Translations under genes and position numbers: made by a program | Source: an uncultured Planctomycetaceae bacterium | GTDB taxonomy: Bacteria > Planctomycetota > Planctomycetia > Pirellulales > Pirellulaceae | Assembly: GCA_903927685.1 (NCBI GenBank) | Contig: CAIYOB010001301.1 | Span: 1 to 50,233 of the forward strand | Direction of reading: 5' to 3' | Length of the DNA: 50,233 bases | The notes under the pieces: generated by a model | Databases searched by the model: none | The model's input: the letters and a program-made list of their open reading frames with translations, nothing else | What the model was told of the DNA's origin: nothing | Part shown: piece by piece, positions 7,569-16,739 of the stretch | Numbering within the stretch: position 1 is the first letter of the stretch | Layout of the letters: every line of letters starts with the position of its first letter

Positions 7569-8348
7569 TCAGCGCAGCCGCGCCGCGACGACCGCACTGG
7601 GGCGTCCGCCCAGATCAAACGCAACTTGCCGTTCCGTGCCGGCGCTGACGCGCACCGTCTGGACATCTTCTCGCGTTTGGCCGTTGCGGGTCACCACAGC
7701 TCGGACGACGTACGTATAGGTGTAGCCGCGTTGCAGGCCATACGAGATATACTGCCGCTGGGTGCCAGGGGTCTTGGTCAGCAACCCGTTCACATAGACT
7801 TGGGCATCCTCCGGCACGACGACGGTGAACAGCGTGGCGTTGACCGGCAGGGCCGTGGGCGTCACGGCCGCGCTCGGAGCCGGCGGAGTCGGCAAGACTG
7901 AGGCCGGTGGCAGCGTGGGCTGGGGAGCCAACGTCGCCGGCGGCGGCGAAGCGGGCGTGGGCACGATCGCCCCGCCTTCCACCACGACCGGATTGCAGCA
8001 GCTGCGAGCAACACCATACGAGCCATACCAGGGCGAGTAATAGGGACGGTAGCCTCCCGAGTAACAACCCCAGCTCGGGTTGTACCAAGCGGGGCCCGAA
8101 GACCAACCCGAGTAGCAGCCCCAGCTGGGGTTGTACCAGGATGCGCCCCACCCGGTCGCGCAGGGGCTGCAGAACGAGGTGGTGTACGCGTAGGCGGACG
8201 AGTAGCCGTAATAGCCGTAGCCGCCCCAGCCACAGCAGGCACTCCGCCCGTGGTGCCACCCGGCCTGAGCCGGACTGGCCGACAACATCCAACCGGCCAC
8301 CGTCAAGGCAGCCAGCCACAGACATGATTTCCACACAGGTCGAAACAT
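7569..8348 (-). CDS. Exported Cys/Tyr/Gly-rich protein with C-terminal TIGR03000-like domain
   Basis: The 259-residue protein starts with a clear signal peptide (CLWLAALTVAGWMLSASPAQA, cleavage after about residue 29). Residues about 30-115 are rich in Gly, Tyr, Ser, Trp and Cys and contain WYNPSWGCYSG twice. A proline/alanine linker follows (about 130-170). The C-terminal 85 residues match the small planctomycete domain TIGR03000, seen in VPEDAQVYVNGLLTKTPGT and VVRAVVTRNGQTRED. The start at 8348 has GGAGG nine bases upstream. It is probably a cell-surface or envelope protein, and the paired cysteines may form disulfides. The role is unknown. Confidence 0.8.
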   Translation of the reverse strand: MFRPVWKSCLWLAALTVAGWMLSASPAQAGWHHGRSACCGWGGYGYYGYSSAYAYTTSFCSPCATGWGASWYNPSWGCYSGWSSGPAWYNPSWGCYSGGYRPYYSPWYGSYGVARSCCNPVVVEGGAIVPTPASPPPATLAPQPTLPPASVLPTPPAPSAAVTPTALPVNATLFTVVVPEDAQVYVNGLLTKTPGTQRQYISYGLQRGYTYTYVVRAVVTRNGQTREDVQTVRVSAGTERQVAFDLGGRPSAVVAARLR

Positions 8349-8809
8349 GAGTGAAGTCCTCCGAATTACAGGAAGTCGCATCGCGTGCCGGAAAGACAAT
8401 GCCGCTCACTGTTTCAAGATATCAAGATCTTGCGTCAAATCAAGCTGTCTACGCAAACTGTTACGATTATGGCGAGTTGTGCGGGCCCTGTGCGGAGTGT
8501 GGCTCATCGTAACCCGACGCGTCAGCGAGGAAACGTCGCGGATCGTCGCGGACACTTCGGATTACGGTGGATCCTCGCGGACGCGTTGGGTTGTGATTGG
8601 CTGCCAGCCGAAACCACGATTCACGAACGGGCGAAAAACGGCTCCCGCCTCGGCACGCCCGTCCGCTCGAAAAATCCGCTCCACACCGCCGCCCGGGCTG
8701 TTTCGACTTGGCAATGCGGCTATTCTGTGAGACATTGGAAGCCAACCCGGGCGGCGAGCCGGGGCGTGGCGGACAACATGGTGGCTTGGTTAGGGAGGCA
8801 GCGAAGACG
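8349..8809. other. Divergent intergenic region, TIGR03000 gene / FGGY kinase
   Basis: This 461-base gap separates two divergent genes and must hold both promoters. An imperfect AT-rich palindrome, CAAGATATCAAGATCTTG, lies at 8415-8432, near the start of the minus-strand gene. An inverted-repeat element occupies 8511-8592. The rest shows no convincing gene. Confidence 0.5.
8511..8592. repeat. 82-bp inverted-repeat element (MITE-like)
   Basis: AACCCGACGCGTCAGCGAGG at 8511-8530 is inverted as CCTCGCGGACGCGTTGGGTT at 8573-8592 with 18 of 20 positions matching. The 42-base interior also has partial dyad symmetry. No open frame lies inside. The form suggests a small non-autonomous palindromic element of the kind scattered in planctomycete genomes; other copies were not found in this window. 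Confidence 0.6.
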
Positions 8810-10318
8810 ATGGCGACGGGCGTAGCGGATCTCTTGGCGTTGGACGTGACGACCACCGAGTTTGCCGTGGCCGTGCGGGACGATCAGGGCACCGAGGACT
8901 ATGCGGCGCTGCCGATGCGTGGGGCGACCACGTGGCGGAACGACGCGGCGTTTCCGGCCTTCGAGTTGAAGGAGGTTCCTGGCATGCTTCACGACCTGCT
9001 GGGCATGTTGCAGAGCCGCGGCTGGCGGTTCGACCGCAGCGGTGAAGCCACTCCCGGCTATCTGTCCGTCGCGTGCCGGCAACATGACATGGTCTTGCTG
9101 GACAAAGGCGGCCAGCCGCTGTTGCCGGCCCTGAGCTGGCAATGCAATGCGGCGGTCGAGGAAGTGGCCTCGCTGCAGCGATTGGGCGTGGAGCCGACGG
9201 TCGGCAAGATCGAACCGCGGTTCGTGTTGCCCAAGCTGGCTTGCGTGCTGAATCGGCAGCCGGACCTGAAGGACCGGCTGGGCACCGTCTTCATGACCGG
9301 CGACTGGATCGCGCACCGCTTGACCGGCCAGCGGTCGCTCAGCACGTCCGACGCTCTGAGCAACGGACTGCTGGAGCAGGCGAGCCGCCAGCGGGCGGAC
9401 GGGGTGATCGAGACAGCGGGCTTTGACGTGGGTTGGTTCCCGGCAGCTGCGCAGAGCGGCACGGTCGTGGGAACCATCCAGTCGGCGGGCGACGCCGCCG
9501 ATGCCTGGCAGCCGCTCCGCGAGTTGCTGGCCGGCTGGCAGTTCGTCGCCGGACTGGGCGACAATCACGCGTCGGCCGTGGGTTGCGGGATGACCGACGA
9601 CTATCGCAAGCTGGTTGTCTCCGGCGGCACGAGCGGGACGATCAACCTGTCGTGTCCCAAGGCCGCCCAGTTGCCCGCCGGCGGCGATTCGCTGCGGTTC
9701 GAGTTCTACGGCGACAGCCTGTTATTACTATTGATGCTGGCCGATTGCGGGGCCTGGTACAATCGGTTCCTGGACCAGTTCGCGCCGGAACTGAAGCAGA
9801 CGATGAACGAGCTGAACGAGCTGGCTCTGTCGGTCAACCTGACCGGACTGCGCCGCGTCCTGCACGACGACGTGGCCCACCGCGAGGAATTCCCGCCGTC
9901 CTGGGCCGCCTCCACGCTCGGCGGCAAGGTGGCCGACACGCAGCTGTCGATCGCCCTGGAGTTGCTGCTCCGCGTCAAGCGGATGTTGGCCGAAGTCCGG
10001 GCGGCGGGCGTGTCGACGGTCGATACCTATGTGCTGACCGGCGGCCTGAGCCAGTCGCTGTTCTTCCAGTGCGTGTTCTACGCGGGCGTGCGGTTGCTGG
10101 ATCCGAACGCCAGTGTCAAGGTCAGCGGGCGCAGGGGACCGTTGCGGTACAAGACGTCGGCCTACGGCGCCTTGAGCAATGCCGAACTGCCGCGGGTTGG
10201 TGGCAAGTTGGCGGAACTGCACGCCGCGGGCAACCGGTTTCCGCTGGTCGACTGTGTCCAGCCGCAAGACCCGTCCCTGGCGACGTTGCAGTACCTGCTG
10301 CGTTCGTACGGGATCTAG
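8810..10318 (+). CDS. FGGY-family carbohydrate kinase
   Basis: The protein of about 502 residues is an FGGY sugar kinase, with two actin-like ATPase lobes that phosphorylate a pentose, hexulose or polyol. The N-terminal lobe opens with LLALDVTTTEFAVAV, the phosphate-1 loop region. The substrate side includes ALSWQCNAAVEEV and MTGDWIAHRLTGQRSLSTSD; the adenosine-binding lobe includes VVSGGTSGTINLS and YVLTGGLSQSLFF. The catalytic aspartate is probably that of GLGDNHASAVGCGM. The start at 8810 follows GGAGG about 11 bases upstream. The substrate cannot be named, though xylulose or a rare sugar is likely. The downstream gene lies 58 bases away on the same strand. Confidence 0.85.
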   Translation: MATGVADLLALDVTTTEFAVAVRDDQGTEDYAALPMRGATTWRNDAAFPAFELKEVPGMLHDLLGMLQSRGWRFDRSGEATPGYLSVACRQHDMVLLDKGGQPLLPALSWQCNAAVEEVASLQRLGVEPTVGKIEPRFVLPKLACVLNRQPDLKDRLGTVFMTGDWIAHRLTGQRSLSTSDALSNGLLEQASRQRADGVIETAGFDVGWFPAAAQSGTVVGTIQSAGDAADAWQPLRELLAGWQFVAGLGDNHASAVGCGMTDDYRKLVVSGGTSGTINLSCPKAAQLPAGGDSLRFEFYGDSLLLLLMLADCGAWYNRFLDQFAPELKQTMNELNELALSVNLTGLRRVLHDDVAHREEFPPSWAASTLGGKVADTQLSIALELLLRVKRMLAEVRAAGVSTVDTYVLTGGLSQSLFFQCVFYAGVRLLDPNASVKVSGRRGPLRYKTSAYGALSNAELPRVGGKLAELHAAGNRFPLVDCVQPQDPSLATLQYLLRSYGI

Positions 10319-10376
10319 TTTGAACCCCACTGTGTTTCTACCGTCTGCTCTCCCCGCTTCATTTTGAGCTGCTGAC

Positions 10377-11372
10377 ATGATTCAGGAATCTGCGACGCCG
10401 GCGACGGCTGACTTGCGGACCGGCATCGTCCAGTCGGACCTGTTCACGGACCACGATCCCGGCTACGGCCACCCCGAGGCGCCGGCGCGGTACGTGGTGA
10501 TCATGGACCGGTTGCGGAACGCCGAGTACGCCGACCGGCTGGAGTGGCTCACGCCGCGGCCGGCCACGCGCGAGGAATTGCTGCGCGTCCACGTCGGCGG
10601 TTACGTCGACACCGCACGCCGCGAGATCCTGAACGGCAGCGCGTATCTGAGCACGGGAGACACGTCGATCGGTCCCCGTTCGTGGGACACGTCGCTGCTG
10701 GCGGCGGGCGGCGCTTGCCTGGCCGTCGATCGGGTTGTCGAACGGGCGGTCAAGAACGCCTTTTGCGTGCTGCGGCCGCCCGGGCACCACGCGACGCCGG
10801 GACGCGGCATGGGCTTCTGCGTGTTCAACAACACGGCCCTGGCCGCCCGCCATGCCCAACAGCGGCACGGGATCGGCAAGGTGTTGATCGTCGACTGGGA
10901 TGTGCACCACGGCAACGGCACGCAGGACGCTTTCTACGAAGACGATTCGGTGTTCTTCTTCAGCACGCATCAGTGGCCCTGGTATCCGGGCACGGGCGCG
11001 CGCGATGAAACCGGGTACCATCGCGGGTTGGGCACGACCATGAATCGTCCGTTCGCGGCGGGGGCCGGCCGCGCGGAGATCTACGGCGCCTTTGCCGACG
11101 ATCTGCTGGACGCCGCGCGGCGATTCAAGCCCGAGCTGGTCCTGATCTCGGCCGGCTTTGATTCACGGCACGGCGACCCGTTGGGCGGCTTTCAGCTGGA
11201 GGACGAGGATTTCGCCGACCTGACGCGGCTGATGCTCGAGCTGGCGGATGAATGCGCCGAGGGCCGCGTGGTCTCGCTGCTCGAAGGCGGCTACGAACTG
11301 GGCGGCCTGGGCAGCTCGGTCCGGGCCCACTGTGAAGTCTTGGCGCGGCACCCCGATCGCGGTCCGAGCTAG
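10377..11372 (+). CDS. Class II HDAC-like deacetylase / acetylpolyamine amidohydrolase
   Basis: The 331-residue enzyme belongs to the arginase/deacetylase fold family and removes acetyl groups from acetyl-lysine or acetylpolyamines with a zinc ion. The tandem histidines are in [10 protein letters not shown]; the zinc ligands are in [12 protein letters not shown] and [14 protein letters not shown]. The C-terminal glycine-rich block is [21 protein letters not shown] near the N-terminus is typical of the class II-like bacterial group. All catalytic motifs are present. It may be co-transcribed with the FGGY kinase 58 bases upstream. The substrate is unknown. Confidence 0.9.
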   Translation: MIQESATPATADLRTGIVQSDLFTDHDPGYGHPEAPARYVVIMDRLRNAEYADRLEWLTPRPATREELLRVHVGGYVDTARREILNGSAYLSTGDTSIGPRSWDTSLLAAGGACLAVDRVVERAVKNAFCVLRPPGHHATPGRGMGFCVFNNTALAARHAQQRHGIGKVLIVDWDVHHGNGTQDAFYEDDSVFFFSTHQWPWYPGTGARDETGYHRGLGTTMNRPFAAGAGRAEIYGAFADDLLDAARRFKPELVLISAGFDSRHGDPLGGFQLEDEDFADLTRLMLELADECAEGRVVSLLEGGYELGGLGSSVRAHCEVLARHPDRGPS

Positions 11373-11435
11373 GGCTCCGGCCAGGCTTAACAATGGGGGC
11401 AAGACAACGGGGAATGAGGCCCAGGCACTGGCGGT

Positions 11436-11461
11436 TCGCTGCGCTCGCCCCCAGGCACCCC
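11436..11461. repeat. Dispersed repeat fragment
   Basis: TCGCTGCGCTCG followed by CCCCCAGGCACCCC resembles the inverted arm at 21398-21423, so this is another fragment of the repeat family that also occurs at 1-33 and 33219-33246. It lies between the deacetylase and membrane-protein genes. Confidence 0.5.
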
Positions 11462-11517
11462 GATACTTAACCTTGACGATGCACGCGGGCCGGAGCCGCG
11501 ACATTCGGGTTGCGTCC

Positions 11518-12657
11518 ATGAACGAGCTTTCACCCCCTACACCTCTGCCGGCCGAGCCGAGCCACGCCGGCCTGCCGGCGATCGTGTCCGACAGTCCGCT
11601 GGCTTGGCTGGTCCGAGGGACCTGGTTGTTCGCCGGAGTTATCCTGCCGTTCTTCTGTTTCCTGATCTCGTTCCCCGACGGGCCGAGTTGGCAGTCTGGC
11701 CAATGGAACGCCTACGCCCAGCTGCTGCTCTCGCACCGGTCCTCGCTGCCCCAGTATCCGTTCCTGGCCTACTGCATGATCTGCCTGGCCTTGCTGGTTG
11801 TCCAGCCGGCTCGTTTCTGGCACCACCCTGTCGTGCGTTTCGGGATCTACACCGGCGTGCTGGTGGCCGCCGAGCACTGGCTGGTGTTTCTGGTTGCCAC
11901 TGGCGGCGATGCGGGCGAGATTCAGTTCGTGGTGATCTCGGCTGCGGCTGTCTTCATCCCGTGGCTGGTCTACCGGATCTTGCTGCTTTTGGAGCGGAGG
12001 TTCCGCCTGGAAGTGGCGGTGTTTGTGGCGGTCCTGTTCGTCATGCCGCTGGCAGCTTTCTTCCATGTCGCCATTTTTGTCAGCCTGTGGTGCTCGACGG
12101 CCTGGGCCCTGGCGACCTATTCCGCGGTCTCGATCTACCTGTTGCGATGGTCGGGCGCGACGCCGTTCCGCTTCAGTCTGGCCCAGCTTTTGTCGGCCTT
12201 CGGCTGGCTTTCCGCCCACTTGGCGGCATGGCGGATTTCCTTCCTGGCCATGCTGGACCAGTATGCCCGTTTGCCGCTGTCACCTCCCGGGGGGTGCTTC
12301 GTCTGCACGGCAGTGGCTCAAGGGCATGCACGCGTGGTTCGCAGCCAGTCGTACGTTGCTCCGGACGGGGCGGTATTCCGGGTCAACGACCAGCTGCGGC
12401 GTCTGAAGGCACTGGAACTGTTGCTGGCCAGTGTCAGTCCGCGCTGCCACCGCCGTTGTCGCTGGCTTTACGACCGCCTGGGACCTCGATTTGCGGCGCT
12501 GCTGGTCCATCCCCTCATGGCGGACTTGGGCTACCTGGCCCTGAAGCCAGCCGAATGGCTAGCGTGGGCGTGCCTACAGGTGGTGCTGTGCGGTGACATG
12601 CAACGCGTCCGCGACCTGTACCGCACTCCTTCCGTCACCGTCCGCGGAGCCGGCTGA
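11518..12657 (+). CDS. Polytopic membrane protein with conserved cytoplasmic C-terminus (possibly DUF6688)
   Basis: The protein of 379 residues begins with about seven hydrophobic segments, roughly residues 35-250. The C-terminal 130 residues are soluble and conserved: GGCFVCTAVAQGHARVVRS, NDQLRRLKALELLLASVSP and HPLMADLGYLALKPAEWLAW. The cysteine pair CFVC and the Gly-His after it look conserved. The pattern recalls DUF6688, a family I remember only in outline, so the name is tentative. The ATG at 11518 is the first start with a sensible N-terminus; the open frame upstream to 11248 is inside the deacetylase gene. The function is unknown. Confidence 0.7.
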   Translation: MNELSPPTPLPAEPSHAGLPAIVSDSPLAWLVRGTWLFAGVILPFFCFLISFPDGPSWQSGQWNAYAQLLLSHRSSLPQYPFLAYCMICLALLVVQPARFWHHPVVRFGIYTGVLVAAEHWLVFLVATGGDAGEIQFVVISAAAVFIPWLVYRILLLLERRFRLEVAVFVAVLFVMPLAAFFHVAIFVSLWCSTAWALATYSAVSIYLLRWSGATPFRFSLAQLLSAFGWLSAHLAAWRISFLAMLDQYARLPLSPPGGCFVCTAVAQGHARVVRSQSYVAPDGAVFRVNDQLRRLKALELLLASVSPRCHRRCRWLYDRLGPRFAALLVHPLMADLGYLALKPAEWLAWACLQVVLCGDMQRVRDLYRTPSVTVRGAG

Positions 12658-13837
12658 CGGCCTCGTCGGCCCAGGGGCTGTCGGGGGCGAGGTCCAGGAA
12701 TTCCCGCCAGTGCGTTTCCGCCTCGTCCCGCTGCCCCAGTTCGTCCAGGATGCGGGCGAGGTGAAAATGGACATCGGGAAAGCCATCGTGGTATTTCAAC
12801 GCGCCTTGAAAGGCGGAGACCGCCAGTTCGCGTTGGCCGAGTTCCGCCAGCACGCAGCCCAGGTTGGCCCGCGCCTCGACGTAGTTCTCGTCCAACTCGA
12901 TCGACATGTAGTAGCGTTCCCGCGCCCCGGCCAGGTCGCCCAGGCGATAGAGCAGTTCGGCCAGTTGGAAACAGGCTTCCGCCGTCGGTCCGTTGGCGGA
13001 CATCGCCACGCGATACATCTCCGCGGCGTCCTCCAAGCGGCCTTCTTCTTCCAGCTGAACCGCCATCGCCAAGATCTCGTCTCCGGTCGGCACGGCGGTC
13101 TGCTCGGCCAGGTACTTCTCGAAACTCAGCGTCGCCACGCCCTCGGGTTCGCTGTGACTGGGCTCCACCTGCTCCTCGAGGGCCTCGAAATCGAACCGCA
13201 TCTGACCGCCGGGCTCGATCAACCCTTCGCCCTGGCGCAGCAGCAGCTGCCGGCCTTCGACGATGATCGACAGCTGGGCCAGCGGCCGTTCCACCTCCGG
13301 AACGAACCGGGACAGTTCCGCCAGTTTCTTCTCGATCGCCGCTGGGGTCACGCCGGCTGCTAGCAGCTGAGCCAGGCGGCGTGCCGTGGCGACCTCTTGA
13401 AAGTCGAAATACGGCAGACGGCGGACTTCCCGGGCCGGCACGATCAGGCCCCGGCGGCGCCAGCCGCGGATCGTCGCGACCGAGACGTTCAGCAGGTCCG
13501 CGAGCATCGCCGGCGTATATAGCCGGCGCACATTCTGTTCGCTTTCCATCAAGCCCAGCCGTTGCCACAACTGGGTTTCGCCGATGATCTCCAGCCGGCC
13601 GTCCGCGGCCGCCTGTCGAGTCACCTCGTCCAGCATTTCGTCGGCCTCGCTCAACGGCAACTCGTCGGCGCCGATCACGATCAGGTCCGCGTCGCAACTC
13701 ACTTTGTCGACCGGCGTTCCGCCGTGCTCGCGGACCATGTGTTGGGCTTCCCGCTTCGTGACTCCACCCAGTTTGCCCAGAAAAGCGACTCGTCGCCCCG
13801 CCAGCAGGAGGCCGTCAGAACTCGCGTCGGGAGGCAT
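12635..13837 (-). CDS. BRCT - MerR-type HTH - TPR fusion protein
   Basis: The 400-residue protein joins three modules. Residues about 10-95 form a BRCT domain (RRVAFLGKLGGVTKREAQHM, then HGGTPVDKVSCDADLIVIG). Residues about 105-175 form a MerR-type winged helix (LYTPAMLADLLNVSVATIRG, then WRRRGLIVPAREVRRLPYFD). Residues about 255-390 hold three or four TPR units, e.g. EACFQLAELLYRLGDLAGAR. The MerR part has no metal-binding cysteines. A DNA-binding regulator that uses BRCT and TPR surfaces for protein contacts is the likely role. The start at 13837 is chosen because upstream sequence to the TTG at 13906 does not resemble protein. It is divergent from lepB, and its 3' end overlaps the membrane-protein gene by 23 bases. 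Confidence 0.8.
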   Translation of the reverse strand: MPPDASSDGLLLAGRRVAFLGKLGGVTKREAQHMVREHGGTPVDKVSCDADLIVIGADELPLSEADEMLDEVTRQAAADGRLEIIGETQLWQRLGLMESEQNVRRLYTPAMLADLLNVSVATIRGWRRRGLIVPAREVRRLPYFDFQEVATARRLAQLLAAGVTPAAIEKKLAELSRFVPEVERPLAQLSIIVEGRQLLLRQGEGLIEPGGQMRFDFEALEEQVEPSHSEPEGVATLSFEKYLAEQTAVPTGDEILAMAVQLEEEGRLEDAAEMYRVAMSANGPTAEACFQLAELLYRLGDLAGARERYYMSIELDENYVEARANLGCVLAELGQRELAVSAFQGALKYHDGFPDVHFHLARILDELGQRDEAETHWREFLDLAPDSPWADEAVSRLRGR

Positions 13838-14088
13838 CTTGAGGAACCTCGCAAAGAAATGGCTGTGGTTTTGAACCAGTGTCCTCGACGGTCCGACTTG
13901 TGTCAATCAATGGTTTCTGGCAAGATTGCTTCGGCTTTCAGCGCACCTCCGACCCCCGTCCCATGGATAACCACCCATTTATCACCAGCGTCTTTTTTCG
14001 CTATATTACCCTGTTACCCAACGAATACCTTATCGCACGCGGTTAGAAGACGATCCGAGCGGGCACGACGACGAACAAGCGAGCACGC
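13838..14088. promoter_or_regulatory. Divergent promoter region between the BRCT-MerR-TPR gene and lepB
   Basis: This 251-base gap separates two divergently transcribed genes. An AT-rich patch with TTTTTTCG and TATATT (14002-14007) could be a -10 region for lepB, but no good -35 box was found at the right spacing. If the MerR-type protein controls its own region, its operator should lie here. No gene is present. Confidence 0.35.
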
Positions 14089-15873
14089 ATGAGCAAACTG
14101 AAACCCTACGGCGGCAGTCCTGCGGCGACCGCACCGACCAAGCCAGACCAGAAGCAGACCGACCAAGACCACAGCGGGCGGGCGACGCGGGAGACGATCG
14201 AGTCGATTGCCGTGGCGGTAATCCTCGCCTTCTTGTTCCGCGCCTTTGTGGCCGAGGCGTTCGTCATCCCCACCGGCTCGATGGCGCCGACGCTGCAGGG
14301 GCGCCACATGGACGTGACGTGCGCGAAATGCGGCTGTCCCTACCGGACCGGGGCGAGCGTCGAAAACGACGGGGGCGGCGAAGTCAAAACCACGACCTGT
14401 CCCATCTGCCGCTATCCGATGGACCTGCGCAAGGACCGGGATCCCAACCAGCGGTCGTTCAACGGCGATCGCATCCTGGTCAGTAAGTTCGCGTACGAGG
14501 TCGGCGATCCGCGGCGCTGGGATGTGATCGTTTTCAAGTTTCCGGGCAATGCGAAACAGAACTACATCAAGCGTCTGATCGGGCTGCCGAACGAAACGCT
14601 CTGGATTCACCACGGGAACATCTACACTCGGGCGGCGGAGGAGGGAGATGCCGGCCCGTTCCGGATCGCCCGCAAGCCGCCGCACAAGGTCAAGGCGATG
14701 CTGCAACTGGTCGACGACGCGCAGTATCGCTCGGCGGAACTGACCGACGCGGGGTGGCCGAGCCGTTGGCAGGAATGGTCGGCGGCCGAGGCTCCCGCCT
14801 GGCGTCCTCAGGCCGATGGGCAGGGATTCGAAACCACGTCCGCGGCCGAGACGCCGGCGTGGTTGCGGTATCGGCACCTGGTGCCGTGGACCGAAGACTG
14901 GGAGGATCTGGGCCGGGGCAGGATTCCGCGGCGGCTGGCGGACGGACAACTGCAAGGGCAATTGATCACGGACTATTACGCGTACAACGACGGCGGCGAA
15001 GGCGCTCGCTATCGGAACGCCGCGGCCATCGGCATGCACTGGGTGGGCGATCTGGCATTGAACGCCCGGGGCGTGGAGATCCAGGGCAACCAGGGCGCGG
15101 TCCTGCTGGATCTGGTCCAAGGCGGCGTGCATTACACGTGCCGCATCGACGTCGCGACCGGCGAGGCCGTGCTGTCCATCGACGACGGCCAGCGGGCGTT
15201 CTTCGGCGAGGACGGCAGCCAGGTCAAGCATCCCAAGGCCAGCACGCCGGTGCGTGGGCCGGGAACGTTTGACCTGCGGCTGGCGAATTGCGACGAGCAG
15301 ATGCTGCTGTGGGTCGACGAGCGACTGGTCGAGTTCGACGGTCCCACCACGTACCAGCCGGACGCGAACGTCAAGCCGAAATGGAGTCCGCAGGACGCGG
15401 GCGATCTCGAGCCCGCGGGGCTCGGCGCCGCCGGCGTTGCCTTGCGCGTCCAAAACCTGCAGGTGCTCCGCGATGTGTACTACGTCGCCTCGTCCTACGA
15501 CACCGAGGAAGACGGGCGGATTCCCGCCGAGGATGACTACGAGGACTTGCTGTACCCCGGTTCGATTTCGAACCGAGCCAACTACATCGCTCATGTGTTC
15601 GCCGACCCCAAGTCCTGGGCGACCACGACGTTGTTCGACGCGCGGCGTGAGAATGTCAAGTTCGTCCTGGGCCCCGACGACTTTTTCCCGATGGGAGACA
15701 ACAGTCCGCAAAGCCAAGACGCCCGGGTCTGGACCTCGCGGTTCCCGGACACGCCCCCCTTGGTCAAACGCGAACTGCTGACGGGCAAAGCCTTGATGAT
15801 CTATTGGCCTCATGCCTGGCGGCGGCCGATTCCGTTCTGGCCGAACTTCCGCCGGATGGGCCTGATTCGCTGA
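14089..15873 (+). CDS. lepB: Signal peptidase I with zinc ribbon and large LamG-like insert
   Basis: This inner-membrane serine protease removes signal peptides. One membrane segment (about 40-58) precedes the catalytic Ser64 in IPTGSMAPTL; the general base Lys161 lies in NYIKRLIGLP. Between them is a zinc ribbon, with cysteine pairs C78/C81 and C104/C107. The last conserved box, MGDNSPQSQDAR, comes only at about residue 535. The intervening region includes a beta-rich, LamG/concanavalin-like domain (about 310-480). At 594 residues it is nearly twice the usual E. coli-type length (about 320). Planctomycete enzymes often carry such additions. lptB starts 31 bases after the stop, so the two genes are probably co-transcribed. 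Confidence 0.85.
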   Translation: MSKLKPYGGSPAATAPTKPDQKQTDQDHSGRATRETIESIAVAVILAFLFRAFVAEAFVIPTGSMAPTLQGRHMDVTCAKCGCPYRTGASVENDGGGEVKTTTCPICRYPMDLRKDRDPNQRSFNGDRILVSKFAYEVGDPRRWDVIVFKFPGNAKQNYIKRLIGLPNETLWIHHGNIYTRAAEEGDAGPFRIARKPPHKVKAMLQLVDDAQYRSAELTDAGWPSRWQEWSAAEAPAWRPQADGQGFETTSAAETPAWLRYRHLVPWTEDWEDLGRGRIPRRLADGQLQGQLITDYYAYNDGGEGARYRNAAAIGMHWVGDLALNARGVEIQGNQGAVLLDLVQGGVHYTCRIDVATGEAVLSIDDGQRAFFGEDGSQVKHPKASTPVRGPGTFDLRLANCDEQMLLWVDERLVEFDGPTTYQPDANVKPKWSPQDAGDLEPAGLGAAGVALRVQNLQVLRDVYYVASSYDTEEDGRIPAEDDYEDLLYPGSISNRANYIAHVFADPKSWATTTLFDARRENVKFVLGPDDFFPMGDNSPQSQDARVWTSRFPDTPPLVKRELLTGKALMIYWPHAWRRPIPFWPNFRRMGLIR

Positions 15874-15904
15874 GCGAGGAGACTCGAAGCACGGAGGCGG
15901 CGAA

Positions 15905-16732
15905 ATGAGAATCCTGGAAGTGCAAGGACTGGTCAAGAACTACGGCCGCCGGCGAGTCGTCGACGGCGTCGACTTTTACGTCGACGGCGGCGAAATCGTC
16001 GGCCTGCTGGGGCCCAACGGCGCCGGCAAGACGACCAGTTTTCGCATGACCTGCGGAATGATCGACCCCAACGAGGGCAAGGTCTTCCTGGGCGGCCAGG
16101 ATGTCACCGACTGGCCCATGTTTCGCCGCGCCCGCGATGGCGGCATGGGATACCTGGCCCAGGAATCGAGTGTATTCCGCAAGCTGAGCGTCCAGCACAA
16201 CCTGCTGGCCATGCTCGAGTTGCTGGGCAAGAGCCGAGCCGAGCGGCGGGCGCGCTGCGACCAGTTGCTGGAACAGTTCAAGATCACGCATCTGCGCAAG
16301 GCCAAGGCCGCGTCGCTGTCGGGCGGCGAGCGGCGGCGGCTGGAGATCGCCCGCTGCCTGGTCTCCGATCCCCAGATCATCCTGTTGGACGAGCCGTTCA
16401 CGGGCATCGACCCGGTCACCATCCAGAGTATCCAGGAGATCATTCGCGATCTGCGTTCCCGTGGGATCTCGATCCTGATCACCGACCACCAGGTGCGGGA
16501 AACGCTGCAGATCACCGACCGCAGCTACGTGATCAGCAAGGGCCAGGTGCTGTGCCACGGCACACCCGCCGAGGTCTTGAATCATGCCGAGGCCCGGGAG
16601 AAGTACTTCGGCAGCGATATCGACATCGACCTCGCTTCCCCGGGCCCGCCTCCGCCGCACGCGACGCCGAAGCGCGACGCGGATGAACCCGACCGCACCG
16701 CGCCCCGCCGCAAGCGATCCGACCTGCGGTAG
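15905..16732 (+). CDS. lptB: Lipopolysaccharide export ABC transporter ATP-binding protein
   Basis: The 275-residue ATPase powers lipopolysaccharide extraction from the inner membrane together with LptF and LptG. It has Walker A GPNGAGKTT, the Q-loop YLAQESSVFRKLSV, the signature LSGGERRRLEIA, Walker B IILLDEPF followed by TGIDPVT, and the switch histidine in ITDHQVRET. These match LptB closely. The last 45 residues are a Pro/Arg/Asp-rich extension absent from E. coli LptB (about 241 residues). It lies 31 bases after lepB, and both act on the envelope. No lptF, lptG or lptA lies in the window. Confidence 0.9.
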   Translation: MRILEVQGLVKNYGRRRVVDGVDFYVDGGEIVGLLGPNGAGKTTSFRMTCGMIDPNEGKVFLGGQDVTDWPMFRRARDGGMGYLAQESSVFRKLSVQHNLLAMLELLGKSRAERRARCDQLLEQFKITHLRKAKAASLSGGERRRLEIARCLVSDPQIILLDEPFTGIDPVTIQSIQEIIRDLRSRGISILITDHQVRETLQITDRSYVISKGQVLCHGTPAEVLNHAEAREKYFGSDIDIDLASPGPPPPHATPKRDADEPDRTAPRRKRSDLR

Positions 16733-16739
16733 GATGCCG

